This document shows, one piece after another, positions 1 to 5,232 of a stretch of 7,275 nucleotides of DNA. The stretch spans positions 1 to 7,275 of the forward strand of contig JAJZUN010000128.1 of assembly GCA_021848555.1 (NCBI GenBank), read 5' to 3'. Origin of the DNA: Pseudomonadota bacterium. GTDB taxonomy: Bacteria; Pseudomonadota; Gammaproteobacteria; Burkholderiales; SG8-39. The position numbers and the translations under genes are program-made. The number at the start of each line of letters is the position of its first letter. Within the stretch, counting starts at the first letter, position 1. The notes under the pieces were generated by a model. That model saw only the letters and a program-made list of their open reading frames with translations. It searched no databases and had not been told where the DNA came from.

Positions 1-9
1 TTCCGATCT
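1..9. other. Probable Illumina adapter remnant at contig edge
   Basis: The window opens with TTCCGATCT, identical to the last nine bases of the common Illumina adapter (…GCTCTTCCGATCT; its read-through form is AGATCGGAAGAGC). On the minus strand the suhB frame reads …QAVIY and then Arg-Ser-Glu. SuhB-type proteins normally continue with Asp-Pro after this Tyr (AVVYDP in E. coli). The loss of family similarity exactly at base 9 supports non-genomic sequence. A nine-base match alone could be chance; the coincidence with the edge and the protein break is what makes it convincing. Confidence 0.75.
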
Positions 10-354
10 GTAAATCACCGCCTGCGTCACCGTGCCTTTGTACCTGAGGCCGACGGAGACGCAATACTGCGGGAAACCGTGTATGAAGTTGGTGGTGCCG
101 TCCAGCGGGTCTATGATCCAGACATAGTCCGATTTGCCTTGCGCGCCCGACTCCTCTGCTAGAATCGCGTGGTCCGGAAAGGCTTTCAGCAGAATCTGGA
201 TCACCGCCTGTTCCGCCGCCTGATCGACCTCGGTGACAAAGTCGTTGTGGCGCTTGGTCGATACGGTCAGGGCGTCGATGTCTAGTGCGGCGCGGTTGAT
301 GATGGCGCCGGCGCGCCGCGCGGCTTTCACCGCGATAGTGAGCATGGGATGCAT
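1..354 (-). CDS. suhB: SuhB, inositol-1-monophosphatase family protein (5' part, cut by window edge)
   Basis: This is the N-terminal 118 codons of an inositol monophosphatase family protein; the rest lies beyond the left edge. Reading leftward from 354 the protein begins [16 protein letters not shown]. It contains the metal-binding AEES segment and the signature [15 protein letters not shown], whose acidic residues bind catalytic Mg2+. E. coli SuhB also starts MHPML, which favours the ATG at 354 over the in-frame ATG at 345. The family hydrolyses inositol monophosphate; E. coli SuhB also acts with NusA/NusG in rRNA antitermination, and that role is inferred here by orthology. The gene is divergent from trmJ, as in E. 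coli. No clear Shine-Dalgarno precedes either ATG. The last three codons (bases 1-9) are probably adapter, so the genuine coding part is 10-354. Confidence 0.93.
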   Translation of the reverse strand, partial: MHPMLTIAVKAARRAGAIINRAALDIDALTVSTKRHNDFVTEVDQAAEQAVIQILLKAFPDHAILAEESGAQGKSDYVWIIDPLDGTTNFIHGFPQYCVSVGLRYKGTVTQAVIYRSE

Positions 355-359
355 GGGAT
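342..359 (-). repeat. 9-bp perfect tandem duplication over the suhB start codons
   Basis: The unit GCATGGGAT occurs at 342-350 and again at 351-359, back to back. On the suhB strand each copy supplies a CCCATG, creating two in-frame ATGs nine bases apart (354 and 345) and the peptide start MHPM. E. coli SuhB also begins MHPM, so coding constraint explains part of the repeat. It may still affect start choice. Confidence 0.8.
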
Positions 360-402
360 GTGGGGGTCTTTGCCTGTTTTCGCGGACTGCGCGTAAGGGT
401 TG

Positions 403-432
403 ATTTTAATATGAGCGCCGACCTGCTGTCGC
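403..432 (-). promoter_or_regulatory. Candidate suhB promoter (weak)
   Basis: On the minus strand a TAAAAT hexamer (complement of 403-408, 5/6 to the -10 consensus) lies 18 bases downstream of GCGACA (complement of 427-432, 4/6 to the -35). This would start transcription roughly 40 bases upstream of the suhB ATG, with the -35 inside the first codons of trmJ. Support is motif similarity only. I did not find a convincing promoter for trmJ in the same short gap. Confidence 0.3.
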
Positions 433-1133
433 AGATTCGTATCGTGCTGTCGCATACCTCGCATCCGGGCAACATCGGCGCAGCAGCGCGCGCGATGAAA
501 ACCATGGGCATCACCGCCCTCTATCTGGTCGATCCGAAACGGCTGCCCGACGCCGAAGCCGAGGCCATGGCGAGCGGGGCGTCGGACGTGCTGCAGGGTG
601 CGCGCGTCTGCGCCAGCCTGGCCGAGGCCCTGCAAGGCACGGTGCACGCGCTGGCGGTGAGCGCGCGCCGGCGCGAGCTCTCCTATGTGTCGGCCGATGC
701 GCGCAGCGCGGCGCAGGAACTGGTGGCGGCGGCACGGGAAGGCGAGGTCGCCATCGTGTTCGGCACCGAAATGTCCGGCCTGACCAACGAGGAGATCCTG
801 CAATGCCGCGCGGTGGCGCATATTCCGGCCGATCCGGGTTTTTCCTCGCTCAACCTGGCGGCGGCGGTACAGGTGCTGTGCTACGAGGCGCGTGTTGCGG
901 CGCTGGGTGCGCAGCCGTTTCCCGCGGCCGAATCCGCGCCGGCGCGGCACGAAGACGTGGAAAATTTTTACGTCCACCTCGAGCAGAGCCTGCTCGCGAG
1001 CGGCTTTCTCGACCCTTACAACCCGAAGCGCTTGATCCCGCGCCTGCGGCGCCTGTTCGGCCGGGTCCGCCTGGAGCAGGAAGAGGTGAATATCCTGCGC
1101 GGCATGTTGAATTCATTCGATAAAAATACTTGA
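411..1133 (+). CDS. trmJ: TrmJ, tRNA (cytidine/uridine-32-2'-O)-methyltransferase
   Basis: A 240-residue SPOUT-class methyltransferase, close in length to E. coli TrmJ (246), which 2'-O-methylates position 32 in the tRNA anticodon loop using S-adenosylmethionine. The three SpoU motifs are visible: motif 1 around residues 17-33 (SHPGNIGAAARAMKTMG, with R27 matching the conserved Arg), motif 2 around 116-128 (IVFGTEMSGLTNEE), and motif 3 around 138-159 (SSLNLAAAVQVLCYE), which forms the cofactor knot. The C-terminal part (FYVHLEQSLLASGF, LRRLFGR, EVNILRGML) also matches TrmJ. Position 120 is Thr where E. coli has Arg in GRERVGL, a normal SpoU variant. The start at 411 fits the family; the frame stays open to a GTG at 360, but that would overlap the suhB leader. 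A weak AAGGG (395-399) precedes the ATG. The stop codon overlaps the -35 of the next promoter. Confidence 0.93.
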   Translation: MSADLLSQIRIVLSHTSHPGNIGAAARAMKTMGITALYLVDPKRLPDAEAEAMASGASDVLQGARVCASLAEALQGTVHALAVSARRRELSYVSADARSAAQELVAAAREGEVAIVFGTEMSGLTNEEILQCRAVAHIPADPGFSSLNLAAAVQVLCYEARVAALGAQPFPAAESAPARHEDVENFYVHLEQSLLASGFLDPYNPKRLIPRLRRLFGRVRLEQEEVNILRGMLNSFDKNT

Positions 1134-1158
1134 CCAAAAAGCTAGGGATTAGTAGAAT
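1130..1158 (+). promoter_or_regulatory. Probable sigma70-type promoter for cysE
   Basis: TTGACC (1130-1135, 5/6) and TAGAAT (1153-1158, 5/6) are separated by an optimal 17 bases, placing the transcription start near 1165. The -35 overlaps the trmJ stop codon. The segment ATACTTGACC at 1126-1135 also matches 9 of 10 positions of the left half of the type 1 IscR operator, while the right half is poor. A second, weaker extended -10 (TGTTATAGA, 1210-1218) lies downstream, after the hairpin at 1165-1191. The 160-base stretch 1134-1293 is strikingly AT-rich against GC-rich neighbours and contains no gene. Confidence 0.55.
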
Positions 1159-1164
1159 GAAATC

Positions 1165-1191
1165 ATAATGCCGACGACGGTCGGATATTAT
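1165..1191 (+). terminator. Hairpin with T-rich tail: trmJ terminator or cysE leader attenuator
   Basis: A perfect 5-bp GC-rich stem (CCGAC 1171-1175, loop GACG, GTCGG 1180-1184) is extended by an outer 5-bp AT stem (ATAAT 1165-1169 with ATTAT 1187-1191) across a small internal loop. It is followed by a T/A-rich run (1188-1202). It sits about 30 bases after the trmJ stop, as a Rho-independent terminator would. The run is interrupted by A residues, so efficiency is uncertain. It also coincides with the predicted start of the cysE transcript, so it could be a 5'-end structure instead. Confidence 0.4.
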
Positions 1192-1265
1192 TATTTTTAT
1201 ATTACAGTATGTTATAGAGAATAGTTAATAAATTGGATTAGTGTTGAATTTGAGTTCTACCTTGC

Positions 1266-1293
1266 AGGAGGCTGGCTAAAGCCAGGTACATCC
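1266..1293 (+). promoter_or_regulatory. cysE ribosome binding site with hairpin spacer
   Basis: A perfect Shine-Dalgarno AGGAGG (1266-1271) lies 22 bases before the cysE ATG, normally too far. The intervening bases begin with a perfect 5-bp stem, CTGGC (1272-1276), loop TAAA, GCCAG (1281-1285), directly abutting the Shine-Dalgarno. If folded, the 14-base hairpin leaves 8 unpaired bases (1286-1293), close to ideal spacing. No in-frame upstream start codon offers an alternative. Confidence 0.55.
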
Positions 1294-2052
1294 ATGTTAG
1301 ACGGCATCCGCGAAGACATCGCCAGCGTATTCGATCGCGACCCCGCCGCGCGCTCGACCTGGGAGGTCATAACCTGCTATCCCGGTTTCCATGCGCTGCG
1401 CATCCACCGCATCGCGAACTGGCTGTGGCGCAGGAACCTGCCTTGGCTGGGGCGGCTGGTATCGCACATCGGGCGCTTCCTGACCGGCATCGAAATTCAT
1501 CCCGGCGCGACCATAGGGCGGCGTTTTTTCATCGACCACGGGATGGGCGTGGTCATCGGCGAGACTGCCGAGATCGGTGACGATGTCACCCTTTATCATG
1601 GGGTTACCCTGGGCGGCACGTCCTGGAACAAGGGCAAGCGCCATCCAACCTTGAGGAACGGCGTCGTCATAGGCGCCGGCGCCAAGGTGCTGGGGCCGAT
1701 AGTCGTCGGCGAGGGGGCGAAAATCGGCTCCAACGCCGTGGTGGTGAAAGACGTTCCGCCGGGCGCCTCTGCGGTCGGCATTCCGGCGCGCATCATCCTC
1801 GACGAGCAGGACAAGTCGCGCGAGGAGAAAGCGGCCAAACTGGGCTTTTCGGCGTACGCCCTCACGGCAAAGGCCTCGGATGATCCCCTGGCCAAGGCGC
1901 TGCAGGGCATGCTCGATCATTCCATGGAGCAGGATCATCGCCTGGAGCAGTTGCAGCGCGAAATCCAGGCGCTGAAAGGGCGTACCGAAGACGATCTCGC
2001 CGTTGCCGAGCGCTTCGATCCGGGCAGACTGCGTTCTGCCGCAGAGAAATAG
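1294..2052 (+). CDS. cysE: CysE, serine O-acetyltransferase
   Basis: A 252-residue serine acetyltransferase, which makes O-acetylserine from serine and acetyl-CoA in the committed step of cysteine synthesis. The N-terminal helical part (1-65: [32 protein letters not shown]) is of the short, EpsC-like type rather than the longer E. coli form. A left-handed beta-helix follows at about 66-170, with repeats such as [36 protein letters not shown] and [19 protein letters not shown]81-H82 and H117 (in KRHPTL) match the catalytic D157-H158 and H193 of E. coli. The C-terminal ~80 residues form a predicted helical, possibly coiled-coil tail and end in AAEK. There is no terminal Ile, the residue E. coli CysE inserts into CysK. 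The gene lies directly upstream of iscR and its stop codon is inside an IscR operator. Position and chemistry suggest it supplies cysteine for IscS. Confidence 0.94.
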   Translation: MLDGIREDIASVFDRDPAARSTWEVITCYPGFHALRIHRIANWLWRRNLPWLGRLVSHIGRFLTGIEIHPGATIGRRFFIDHGMGVVIGETAEIGDDVTLYHGVTLGGTSWNKGKRHPTLRNGVVIGAGAKVLGPIVVGEGAKIGSNAVVVKDVPPGASAVGIPARIILDEQDKSREEKAAKLGFSAYALTAKASDDPLAKALQGMLDHSMEQDHRLEQLQREIQALKGRTEDDLAVAERFDPGRLRSAAEK

Positions 2053-2073
2053 TGGACTGAATCAGTCAGGTTT
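2049..2073 (+). promoter_or_regulatory. IscR type 1 operator, site 1
   Basis: A 25-base match to the E. coli type 1 IscR consensus (left half ATASYYGACT, middle RWWWY, right half AGTCRRSTAT). Left half here is ATAGTGGACT (one mismatch), middle GAATC (perfect), right half AGTCAGGTTT (one mismatch), giving 23 of 25 positions. It overlaps the cysE stop codon and the putative -35 of the iscR promoter. Type 1 sites are bound by [2Fe-2S]-IscR for repression, which is the expected autoregulation. Confidence 0.85.
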
Positions 2074-2082
2074 AGCTATACT
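2053..2082 (+). promoter_or_regulatory. Probable iscR operon promoter
   Basis: TGGACT (2053-2058, 4/6 to the -35) and TATACT (2077-2082, 5/6 to the -10) are spaced by 18 bases, predicting a start near 2089 and a ~30-base leader. The -35 lies inside IscR site 1 and the -10 overlaps site 2, so bound IscR would block polymerase. The weak -35 is typical of a regulated promoter. The choice of hexamers is inference. Confidence 0.55.
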
Positions 2083-2102
2083 TGACTTTCCATATCGGGT
2101 AT
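2078..2102 (+). promoter_or_regulatory. IscR type 1 operator, site 2
   Basis: A second type 1-like site four bases after site 1. The left half ATACTTGACT is a perfect match to ATASYYGACT. The right half TATCGGGTAT matches eight of ten positions of AGTCRRSTAT, and the central five bases fit poorly (1 of 5), giving 19 of 25 overall. Centres of the two sites are 29 bp apart. E. coli also has two IscR sites at its iscR promoter. Site 2 covers the -10 and predicted start. Confidence 0.68.
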
Positions 2103-2118
2103 TGAGCCGGAGACGACC

Positions 2119-2598
2119 ATGAGACTGACGACCAAAGGCAGATTCGCTGTGACCGCCATGCTGGACTTGGCTTTGCGCCACCAGCAGGGCCCGGTGACCC
2201 TGGCGGGCATAGGCGTGCGCCAGCGCATTTCGCTGTCCTATCTGGAGCAACTGTTCGGCAAGCTGCGCCGCCAGACGCTGGTGGAAAGCGTGCGTGGTCC
2301 GGGCGGCGGTTATCGCCTGGGGCGCCCGACGGAGAAGATCTCGATCGCGGACATCATTCTGGCGGTGGACGAGCCGCTCGATACTACGCTATGCCGCGGT
2401 ATGGAAAACTGCCAGGAAGACAAACGCTGCATGACCCACAATTTGTGGGCCACGCTGAACGACAAATTATACGAATATTTGAGTTCGGTAACGCTCAAAG
2501 ACCTCGTCGACGAGCAACTCGCCAAAGAAGGCAATGTGGCGGTACTGGCCGACCGGCGTCCCGCGGCGGCGCGCAAGACCGTGTCCCTGAGCGCCTGA
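2119..2598 (+). CDS. iscR: IscR, Rrf2-family iron-sulfur cluster regulator
   Basis: A 159-residue Rrf2-family winged-helix transcription factor that senses cluster supply and controls the isc operon. It starts [15 protein letters not shown], nearly identical to E. coli. The winged-helix part covers about 1-70, with the recognition segment [13 protein letters not shown] (38-50, including E43, the residue that discriminates type 1 from type 2 sites in E. coli) and the wing [11 protein letters not shown] (58-68). The [2Fe-2S] ligands C92, C98, C104 and H107 fall at the same numbers as in E. coli. The C-terminal ~30 residues diverge, as is usual. A GGAG (2109-2112) six bases before the ATG supports the start. 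It is preceded by two type 1 operators, so autorepression by the cluster-loaded form is expected. iscS follows after 35 bases. Confidence 0.97.
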   Translation: MRLTTKGRFAVTAMLDLALRHQQGPVTLAGIGVRQRISLSYLEQLFGKLRRQTLVESVRGPGGGYRLGRPTEKISIADIILAVDEPLDTTLCRGMENCQEDKRCMTHNLWATLNDKLYEYLSSVTLKDLVDEQLAKEGNVAVLADRRPAAARKTVSLSA

Positions 2599-2633
2599 GC
2601 CAGAGCGGTGCGATAGCGCATAGAGCCAGTCTG

Positions 2634-3842
2634 ATGAAACAGCCCATTTATCTCGACTATTCGGCGACCACGCCGGTCGATCCGCGCGTCGCGGAAAAGA
2701 TGATCCCCTATCTGACCGAGAAATTCGGCAATGCGGCCAGCCGCTCGCATGCCTACGGCTGGGAGGCCGAGACGGCGGTGGAGGAGGCGCGCGCCGAGGT
2801 CGCGGCGTTGCTCAACGCCGACCCCAGGGAAATCATCTGGACCTCGGGCGCCACCGAAGGCGACAACCTCGCGATCAAGGGCGCGGCGCATTTCTATCAA
2901 GGCAAGGGCAGGCACATCGTCACCGTCAAGACCGAGCACAAGGCGGTGCTCGACGCGGTGCGCGAACTCGAGCGCGAGGGGTTCGAAGCGACTTACCTCA
3001 GTCCGGAACCGAACGGGCTGCTGGATCTGGAGAAATTGAAGGCGGCGCTGCGCCCCGATACCATCCTCGTGTCGGTGATGATGGTCAACAACGAAATCGG
3101 CGTGATCCAGGACATCGCCGCCATCGGCGAGATTTGCCGCCCCCGGGGCATCATATTTCACTGCGACGCGGTGCAGGCGGCGGGCAAGGTCGAGATCGAC
3201 GTGCAGAAGCTCAAGGTCGACCTGCTGACCGTAACGGCGCACAAGGTCTACGGACCGAAGGGCATGGGCGCGCAGTACGTGCGGCGCAAACCGCGCGTGC
3301 GCATCGAGCCGCAGATTCACGGCGGCGGACACGAGCGCGGCATGCGCTCGGGCACGCTCGCCACGCACCAGATCGTCGGCATGGGCGAGGCCTTCCGCCT
3401 CGCGCGGCTGGAGATGGCCGCCGAGAACGAGCGCATACGCGGCTTGCGCGACCGCCTGTGGAAAGGCTTGAGCGAGATCGAAGAGGTACACCTCAACGGC
3501 GACCTGGAACGGCGCATCCCCGGCAATCTCAATGTCAGCTTCAACTTCGTCGAGGGTGAGTCGCTGATCATGGGCATCAAGGAGATAGCGGTATCCTCGG
3601 GCTCGGCCTGCACTTCCGCCAGTCTGGAACCGTCCTATGTGCTGCGCGCGCTGGGGCGCTCGGACGAACTGGCGCATTCCTCGATCCGCTTTACCCTCGG
3701 CCGCTACACCACCGCGGAAGAGATCGATTTCACCATTGACCTGCTTAAGCGCAAGATCGCCAAGCTGCGCGAACTGTCGCCGCTGTGGGACATGTACAAG
3801 GAAGGCGTGAACTTGAATACCGTGCAGTGGGCCGCACATTGA
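2634..3842 (+). CDS. iscS: IscS, cysteine desulfurase (group I)
   Basis: A 402-residue PLP-dependent cysteine desulfurase (E. coli IscS is 404), which converts cysteine to alanine and carries the sulfur as a persulfide for IscU and other acceptors such as tRNA thiolation enzymes. It begins [21 protein letters not shown]102 lies in TEHKAVLD, the PLP lysine is K204 in [10 protein letters not shown], and the active-site cysteine is C326 in the mobile loop [16 protein letters not shown]. All are offset by two from E. coli numbering because of a small gap near residue 30-35. The C-terminal tail LNTVQWAAH resembles the E. coli tail that docks IscU. The frame extends upstream inside iscR, but family length and the conserved N-terminus fix the start at 2634. 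The Shine-Dalgarno is weak (AGAG, 2622-2625), so coupling to iscR translation is possible. Confidence 0.98.
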   Translation: MKQPIYLDYSATTPVDPRVAEKMIPYLTEKFGNAASRSHAYGWEAETAVEEARAEVAALLNADPREIIWTSGATEGDNLAIKGAAHFYQGKGRHIVTVKTEHKAVLDAVRELEREGFEATYLSPEPNGLLDLEKLKAALRPDTILVSVMMVNNEIGVIQDIAAIGEICRPRGIIFHCDAVQAAGKVEIDVQKLKVDLLTVTAHKVYGPKGMGAQYVRRKPRVRIEPQIHGGGHERGMRSGTLATHQIVGMGEAFRLARLEMAAENERIRGLRDRLWKGLSEIEEVHLNGDLERRIPGNLNVSFNFVEGESLIMGIKEIAVSSGSACTSASLEPSYVLRALGRSDELAHSSIRFTLGRYTTAEEIDFTIDLLKRKIAKLRELSPLWDMYKEGVNLNTVQWAAH

Positions 3843-3868
3843 ATGAATACGCGTTGAGGAAAGACAAC

Positions 3869-4294
3869 ATGGCGTACAGCGAAAAAGTACTGGATCACTA
3901 CGAAAACCCGCGCAACGTCGGCTCGTTCGAAAAAAGCGACTCGGCCGTGGGAACCGGCATGGTCGGCGCACCCGCGTGCGGCGACGTGATGAAACTGCAG
4001 ATCCGCGTGGGCCAGGACGGCGTGATCCAGGACGCACGCTTCAAGACCTACGGCTGCGGCTCGGCCATCGCTTCGTCCTCGCTGGTTACCGAGTGGGTGA
4101 AAGGCAAGACCCTGGATCAGGCGATGAGCATCAAGAACACCCAGATCGCCGAGGAACTGGCGCTGCCGCCGGTAAAAATCCACTGTTCGATCCTGGCCGA
4201 GGACGCGATCAAGGCCGCCATCGCCGATTACAAAAGCAAGCGCGGATTGTCCGCGGAACAGAACGCGCCGGTCCCGGCGCAACAAGTCGCCTGA
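3869..4294 (+). CDS. iscU: IscU, iron-sulfur cluster assembly scaffold
   Basis: A 141-residue scaffold protein on which [2Fe-2S] clusters are assembled from IscS-derived sulfur and iron. The body is very close to E. coli Isc[21 protein letters not shown] at the start, ligands C37, C63, H105 and C106, and D39 in PACGDVMK. The LPPVK motif (99-103), recognised by the chaperone HscA, is intact. Beyond the point where E. coli ends (about residue 128) there is a 13-residue Ala/Pro/Gln-rich tail, probably disordered. The start at 3869 is set by a GAGGA (3856-3860) eight bases upstream and by family identity, although the frame is open earlier. It lies 26 bases after iscS and 7 before iscA. Confidence 0.98.
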   Translation: MAYSEKVLDHYENPRNVGSFEKSDSAVGTGMVGAPACGDVMKLQIRVGQDGVIQDARFKTYGCGSAIASSSLVTEWVKGKTLDQAMSIKNTQIAEELALPPVKIHCSILAEDAIKAAIADYKSKRGLSAEQNAPVPAQQVA

Positions 4295-4301
4295 GGTTGA
4301 A

Positions 4302-4625
4302 ATGCCAGTTACACTGACTGAAAAAGCCGCCAAACACGTTTCCAACTTCATCGCCAAGCGCGGCAAGGGTGTGGGCCTGCGCCTGGGTGTGCGCACCACC
4401 GGATGTTCCGGCATGGCGTACAAGCTGGAGTATGCCGACGACGTCAATCCCGATGACACGCTGTTCGAGAGCCACGGCGTGAAAGTGATCGTGGATCCGA
4501 AGAGCCTGCCTTACCTCGAAGGCACGGAACTCGATTTCGCCCGCGAAGGCCTGAACGAAGGCTTCAAGTTCCGCAACCCGAACGTGAAAGACCAGTGCGG
4601 CTGCGGGGAAAGCTTTAACATCTAG
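4302..4625 (+). CDS. iscA: IscA, A-type iron-sulfur carrier protein
   Basis: A 107-residue A-type carrier, the same length as E. coli IscA, that holds iron or a cluster and passes it to target enzymes such as [4Fe-4S] proteins. It begins [17 protein letters not shown]. The three conserved cysteines are C35 in [13 protein letters not shown] and C99/C101 in the C-terminal [15 protein letters not shown] (4293-4296) that overlaps the iscU stop codon lies five bases before the ATG, so translation is probably coupled to iscU. The neighbouring assembly genes and the FxxN.[12 protein letters not shown] ending distinguish it from ErpA- or SufA-type relatives. Confidence 0.97.
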   Translation: MPVTLTEKAAKHVSNFIAKRGKGVGLRLGVRTTGCSGMAYKLEYADDVNPDDTLFESHGVKVIVDPKSLPYLEGTELDFAREGLNEGFKFRNPNVKDQCGCGESFNI

Positions 4626-4704
4626 ATTTCCAGGCGGGGACGCAAGCGGCGCAATGGAACCCAAGGTCCGCGCGCCCGGGCGTGCCGACGATGCTTGTGC
4701 GCGC

Positions 4705-5232
4705 ATGATCGATTTCCAGCAGAACCATTTCGCGCTGTTCGGCCTGCCGCAGCGCTTCCATCTGGACCCGGCGCGCGTAGACCAGGCCTACCGCAGCATC
4801 CAGTCGCAGGTCCACCCCGACCGCTACGTGCACGCGAGCGATGCCGAACGCCGCGCTTCGATGCAGGCGGCGACCCGGGTGAACGAGGCCTACCGCACGC
4901 TGAAGGACCCGCTGGCGCGCGCGCGCTATCTGCTCGCGTTGCAGCGCGTGGACGTGGCCGCCGAAGACAACACCGCCATGCCGGCCGAATTCCTGACGCG
5001 GCAGATGCAGTGGCGCGAGTCGGTGGAGGAAGCAGCCCATCGACCCGAAGCGCTGGTCGCTCTGGCGCGGACGCTCGCGGGCGAAATGCAGGAGCGTTAC
5101 GCCGAACTCGAGCGCCGCCTCGACCGCGACGCGGATTTTGCCCTTGCGGCCGCGACGGTGCGCGAACTGATGTTCCTCGAACGCCTGCGCGAGGCGATCG
5201 GCGACGCGCTGGAGCGATCGGACGCCGCATGA
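4705..5232 (+). CDS. hscB: HscB, J-domain co-chaperone for Fe-S assembly
   Basis: A 175-residue co-chaperone (E. coli 171) that delivers IscU to HscA and stimulates its ATPase. The J-domain occupies about residues 6-80: [15 protein letters not shown], the HPD triad at 37-39 (VHPDRY), and INEAYRTL-like [19 protein letters not shown]. The C-terminal helical domain (about 95-170: [15 protein letters not shown] … [11 protein letters not shown]) is the IscU-binding part. The start is uncertain. The ATG at 4705 fits the usual family N-terminus but has no Shine-Dalgarno; an in-frame ATG at 4654 would add 17 residues and has a GGGGA (4636-4640) at a long 13-base spacing. The 3' end overlaps hscA by four bases (ATGA). 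Confidence 0.94.
   Translation: MIDFQQNHFALFGLPQRFHLDPARVDQAYRSIQSQVHPDRYVHASDAERRASMQAATRVNEAYRTLKDPLARARYLLALQRVDVAAEDNTAMPAEFLTRQMQWRESVEEAAHRPEALVALARTLAGEMQERYAELERRLDRDADFALAAATVRELMFLERLREAIGDALERSDAA

Noticed and set aside
360..410. GTG start at 360 adding 17 residues to TrmJ
   Set aside because: The added residues have no counterpart in TrmJ, and the ATG at 411 gives the normal family N-terminus and length.
1171..1184. CCGAC-N4-GTCGG palindrome considered as an IscR operator
   Set aside because: Type 1 sites need eight bases between GAC and GTC, here there are four, and the type 2 pattern CCxYA is not met. It fits a hairpin better.
1134..1293. AT-rich cysE leader considered as a riboswitch or T-box
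   Set aside because: I recognise no conserved core of a known riboswitch or T-box class. Only two simple hairpins are visible.
2609..2620. Small inverted repeat TGCG-ATAG-CGCA between iscR and iscS, possibly an sRNA-linked processing site
   Set aside because: A four-base stem is too short to separate from chance in GC-rich sequence. The E. coli RyhB/iscRS mechanism cannot be inferred from it.
2391..2633. An upstream extension of the IscS frame inside iscR
   Set aside because: It overlaps conserved IscR codons, and the IscS family starts at [17 protein letters not shown] (2634).
2310..4037. A 575-codon open frame on the minus strand opposite iscR, iscS and iscU
   Set aside because: It is antisense to three well-conserved genes, has low-complexity composition and no family resemblance.
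4695..5228. The hscA frame stays open across the whole of hscB, suggesting an N-terminal extension of HscA
   Set aside because: The extra translation is an out-of-frame, Arg/Gly/Ala-rich shadow of HscB. HscA begins at the conserved [10 protein letters not shown] and shares ATGA with the hscB stop.
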